From NCBI RefSeq assembly GCF_012843435.1, contig NZ_JABAFC010000022.1:1-58252 (forward strand): DNA of 58,252 nt. Direction: 5' to 3'. A program made the translations under genes and the position numbers. Position 1 is the stretch's first letter. Each line of letters opens with the position of its first letter. This document shows positions 56,601 to 58,252 of the stretch, piece after piece. The DNA comes from Psychrobacillus sp. BL-248-WT-3 (lineage in GTDB: Bacteria > Bacillota > Bacilli > Bacillales_A > Planococcaceae). The notes beneath the pieces are model-generated. The model had not been told where the DNA came from. It was given only the letters and a program-made list of their open reading frames with translations, and did not search any database.

Positions 56601-56719
56601 TTTGTAATGGCTGCCACCTTTGTATTATTTTTTTTCAGCTTTTCAATGAGCTGCTCCAATTGAATTGTACTTTTCAGCATATCCGCTGAGGTTACAATTT
56701 GGGGATATACTGTTTGCAT
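53666..56719 (-). CDS. dnaE: DNA polymerase III alpha subunit DnaE, short form
   Basis: DnaE extends primers during lagging-strand synthesis alongside PolC. The 1017-aa product is about 100 aa shorter than B. subtilis DnaE (1115). It has a PHP-like N-terminus (about 1-210) that lacks the HxH metal motif (YPQIVTSAD instead of HLQVHSG). The polymerase palm has GPGRGSSASSLVAY and PDIDIDF (367-372), followed by FGTLSAKAAAREVARVFG, a helix-hairpin-helix region (about 760-830) and an OB domain (about 930-1000). The C-terminal domain after the OB fold is missing. No frameshift explains the shorter end. GAGGTG stands 6 nt before ATG 56719. It follows nrnA by 10 nt. Confidence 0.95.
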   Translation of the reverse strand: MQTVYPQIVTSADMLKSTIQLEQLIEKLKKNNTKVAAITNSMLYGVLPFWHTLIKNDIQPVIGLTIKVQLDNGPVSLVVYAENNKGYENILKISSAMETRELDLLPKKWLSAYREGLIAVYKADSLLSKDNLIELMAIFKPSCLFIGIERPSGKPTEEENLVRETAEELDISLTVYHECRYVDKEDAFAFEVLHAMDQSVKMTDFQRKKPKPDAHVLSYEEWNEWFADVPDWISNTKTMLERCMVVFDKKKHIMPKYPLPVDGNAKDYLVSLCKEGLKERVPLYTQAYLDRLQYEIDVISQMQYEDYFLIVQDFMKYAKRSNILTGPGRGSSASSLVAYTLYITDVDPLQYGLLFERFLNPERITMPDIDIDFADSKRMEVVRYVAEKYGQNHVSQIITFGTLSAKAAAREVARVFGFEASTMNAISSFIPSKLGITLKEAYDQSPKLREFIQTEDMRKKWFEVALKLEGLPRNASTHAAGIVLSPQPLVNTVPIQKGHDEIYLTQWPMKEVEEKGLLKMDFLGLRNLTIIERILKSIHGKKSSISLKDIPLNDEQTFSLLQKGDTTGVFQLESAGMRNALKQIRPTRFEDIVAVNALYRPGPMDSIPLYAKRKLGQAPITYEHPVLEPILRETYGIIVYQEQIMQIASKMAGFTFGEADLLRRAVSKKNREVLEKERHHFVQKAKQLGHEDQAATSVYDLIVRFADYGFPKSHAVAYSVISYQMAYLKAHYPLEFYGALLSTAIGNQEKINQLVIEMKQRGIAVLPPSIFKSQSSFSVENNGIRFGLQAIKGISYPFTQKLLQQRHKRPAKWEDIFDMASDLSAVFFTRKNIEPLVKAGALDEFGVERSTLLATIDAAVKYAELVSPTEETDLFEGDSSPFGKSKYIKMDPLPIMSKLEFEKEVLGQYFSEHPTVSKKKMDNNIQHIWDIQQSSKDSYVKVIGMVEDIRRIRTKKGEAMAFVTVQDDTGTVSITLFPDDFAKFNTLLKEQAILFIEGKKETRNGRVQIIAKNISTC

Positions 56720-56729
56720 TCATAACACC

Positions 56730-57662
56730 TCAATTTACAGCTTTTTTTAAGTCCACTAATACTTCGTCTGCTTCCTCCCATGAATAAGCAGTAGCTCCAG
56801 CAGCCAAAGGATGTCCCCCGCCACCATACTTTTTAGCCACTCCATTAATAACTGGACCCTTGGAACGTAATCGAACGCGGATTTCCTTTTCGTCTTCTAT
56901 AAAGAAAACCCAGCATTTCATCCCTTTCACGTCTGACAAGGCACTTACCAATAAGGAAGCCTCAGATTCTGACACTTGGTATTTTTGCAGAAGTTTTCTT
57001 GTTAATTTCATATGTCCTACGCCATTTTCCATTTCAAAATTAGCGTAAATATAGCCTTTTAACTGAAGCATGTTGCACTCTACTTCATACATACCATTAA
57101 ATAGTTCTGTTCGATCAAAACCGTAGGAGATTAGTTTACCTGCATAAAGCATTGTTTGTTCTGTTGTGCTTTGGAACATAAATCTTCCAGTGTCCCCTAC
57201 AATTCCTGCGTATAATAGGCGGGCAATAGTCGAATCCATTTTCCATCCCTTATATTCCTCCCCATCGAAGAAGAGCTCACAAATCATTTCACTTACAGAA
57301 CTCGCCTCTGTATTTACCCATAATAGGTCTCCGTACGCATCTTCGTTCGGATGGTGATCTATTTTGATTAAAAATTTACCTAAATTATATCTACTGTCAT
57401 CTATTCTCTCTGTATTGGCTGTATCCGTCACAATAACTAGTGCATCTTTAAAATCCTCGTCTGTAACAGTATCAGGCTTTGCTAGGAAGTCTAATGTACT
57501 ATCATGCGTGCCTGTTGCCCATATCTTCTTATTCGGGTAATTTAAAGCAAGTAATTCCTTTAAGCCAATTTGGGAGCCATAGGCATCAGGATCTGGCCTC
57601 ACATGGCGATGTATAATAATCTTGTCATAGCTCTCGATTGTGTCAATGATTTGTCTTTTCAT
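56730..57662 (-). CDS. nrnA: Bifunctional nanoRNase / pAp phosphatase NrnA
   Basis: NrnA degrades 2-5 nt RNAs and removes the 3' phosphate of pAp. The 310-aa DHH/DHHA1 protein has IIIHRHVRPDPDAYGSQIGL, VIVTDTANTERIDD, KIDHHPNEDAYGD and the C-terminal GGGGHPLAAGATAY. I chose ATG 57662, since GGAGG lies 7 nt upstream. The frame from 57686 is not supported. B. subtilis ytqI is separated from dnaE by ytrI and ytrH, which are absent here, so nrnA and dnaE are adjacent and probably co-transcribed. Confidence 0.96.
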   Translation of the reverse strand: MKRQIIDTIESYDKIIIHRHVRPDPDAYGSQIGLKELLALNYPNKKIWATGTHDSTLDFLAKPDTVTDEDFKDALVIVTDTANTERIDDSRYNLGKFLIKIDHHPNEDAYGDLLWVNTEASSVSEMICELFFDGEEYKGWKMDSTIARLLYAGIVGDTGRFMFQSTTEQTMLYAGKLISYGFDRTELFNGMYEVECNMLQLKGYIYANFEMENGVGHMKLTRKLLQKYQVSESEASLLVSALSDVKGMKCWVFFIEDEKEIRVRLRSKGPVINGVAKKYGGGGHPLAAGATAYSWEEADEVLVDLKKAVN

Positions 57663-57753
57663 AATTTTTCCTCCATAGAGACGCATTACTATTCGCCTTT
57701 TTTTAAGTTTACCTTTACAATAAAAATAGCATTACTTTTATTGGAGGTACATC

Positions 57754-58062
57754 ATGATATTAAATGGAATATTAGTTTTAGGTATAATCGTCTCGTTTGT
57801 ATGGTATTTTTATTTTAAAACAAAACAGCTTCGTGCAACACTTCCTATTCGCAAAAAATGGTATACTGCGAAGGCTTCCGTTTGTCTTGGAGCGTTTATA
57901 TTGTTTTTCGGCTTTAACTTTATGTTGATTTATCAATCAACACTCACTTATGTAGTATCTATCATCTTTGTATTAATTGGTGGGTATTTTATGTACCATC
58001 ATTATAAAGCAGCCAAACACTACGGTCAGTTTGTACAAGAAGAGCTTAGTTTAAATCAATGA
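57754..58062 (+). CDS. ytpI: YtpI-family membrane protein
   Basis: A 102-aa membrane protein of the YtpI family with three hydrophobic helices. The family pattern is visible: YFKTKQLRATLPIRKKWYTAK, CLGAFILFFGFNFM and VSIIFVLIGGYFMYHHYKAAKHY. It is divergent from nrnA, as in B. subtilis. TTGGAGG stands 7 nt before the ATG. Function unknown. A strong terminator overlaps its stop codon. Confidence 0.9.
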   Translation: MILNGILVLGIIVSFVWYFYFKTKQLRATLPIRKKWYTAKASVCLGAFILFFGFNFMLIYQSTLTYVVSIIFVLIGGYFMYHHYKAAKHYGQFVQEELSLNQ

Positions 58063-58081
58063 TGCGGCAAAATGCCGCATC
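58061..58081 (+). terminator. Terminator of ytpI
   Basis: A perfect 9-bp stem GATGCGGCA/TGCCGCATC with a 3-nt loop and seven T. Its first bases overlap the ytpI stop codon. Confidence 0.93.
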
Positions 58082-58095
58082 TTTTTTTGTTGTTT

Positions 58096-58252
58096 AGGAA
58101 ACTATAGAATTATGAACCTGGGGATAAATTAATGTCTAGCGCAAGCAGCCTTGCCCCTCGGGTCAAATGGATAATAGCTCCGGTGGCTGAGGAACTGCCT
58201 CCTCGCTTTTCTCCATTTGCCTGTCGGGGCAGACATAGGCGCTTGCGCTTTT
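58096..58252 (+). repeat. Dispersed intergenic repeat B, copy 2 (runs to the window end)
   Basis: It aligns over its whole visible length with 15773-15928, and 58148-58252 is identical to 15824-15928 (105 bp). The first 50 bp are diverged. It follows the ytpI terminator in the same strand sense as copy 1. Confidence 0.92.

Overview
The window is an AT-rich chromosomal segment of an endospore-forming Bacillales bacterium. SspI marks a spore former. Gene order follows the Bacillus subtilis blocks pheT-pheS-ysgA-sspI, ysdC/ysdB/ysdA-rplT-rpmI-infC, thrS-dnaI-dnaB-nrdR-speD-gapB-coaE-mutM-polA, phoR-phoP-mdh-icd-citZ-ytvI-fxsA-pyk-pfkA-accA-accD, and dnaE-nrnA-ytpI. The extra HflK/HflC pair, the D-aspartate-ligase-like gene and two families of Bacillaceae/Planococcaceae-style intergenic hairpin repeats make me favour the Planococcaceae (Psychrobacillus/Lysinibacillus/Sporosarcina neighbourhood). 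The genus is a guess.

Layout. 1-4.8 kb: a 21-bp tandem array, T-box-controlled pheST (specifier UUC) and an rRNA/tRNA 2'-O-methyltransferase. 5-11 kb: sspI, a lipoprotein, a DUF2441-like gene, a D-lactate/glycolate-type dehydrogenase with a BASS transporter, and an ECF sigma/DUF4179 anti-sigma pair. 11-19.4 kb: argF, M42 aminopeptidase, a DUF2207 membrane protein, dut, ysdB, an accessory metallopeptidase/P-loop kinase pair, a small membrane protein, ysdA. 19.4-32 kb: infC-rpmI-rplT with an L20-type leader, T-box thrS (specifier ACC), dnaB-dnaI, nrdR, speD, gapB, and polA-mutM-coaE. 32-39 kb: a variable region with hflKC, a nucleosidase-like protein, an intact IS231-like element and a peptidoglycan D-Asp-ligase-like gene. 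39-51.9 kb: phoPR, citZ-icd-mdh, pfkA-pyk, accDA with a GntR regulator. 52-58 kb: two small membrane proteins, nrnA-dnaE, ytpI.

The most striking non-coding signal is a set of sigma-W/ECF-type promoters (TGAAAC, 16-17 bp, CGTA). They lie upstream of ysdB (a known sigma-W gene), the DUF2207 gene, an uncharacterised 69-aa membrane protein and hflKC. A weaker fifth precedes a 62-aa membrane protein. This suggests a local envelope-stress regulon with new members. Other signals: an IS231-like insertion with perfect 20-bp ends and an 11-bp target duplication inside a dispersed repeat, a core of that repeat serving as dnaE terminator, a 105-bp identical pair of a second repeat family, a perfect palindromic operator in front of gntR-accDA, a cre-like site at citZ, and a likely ATT-initiated 24-aa membrane peptide behind ysdB.

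Most genes are core metabolism or information processing. Start sites were refined from ribosome binding sites where the longest reading frame overran them.
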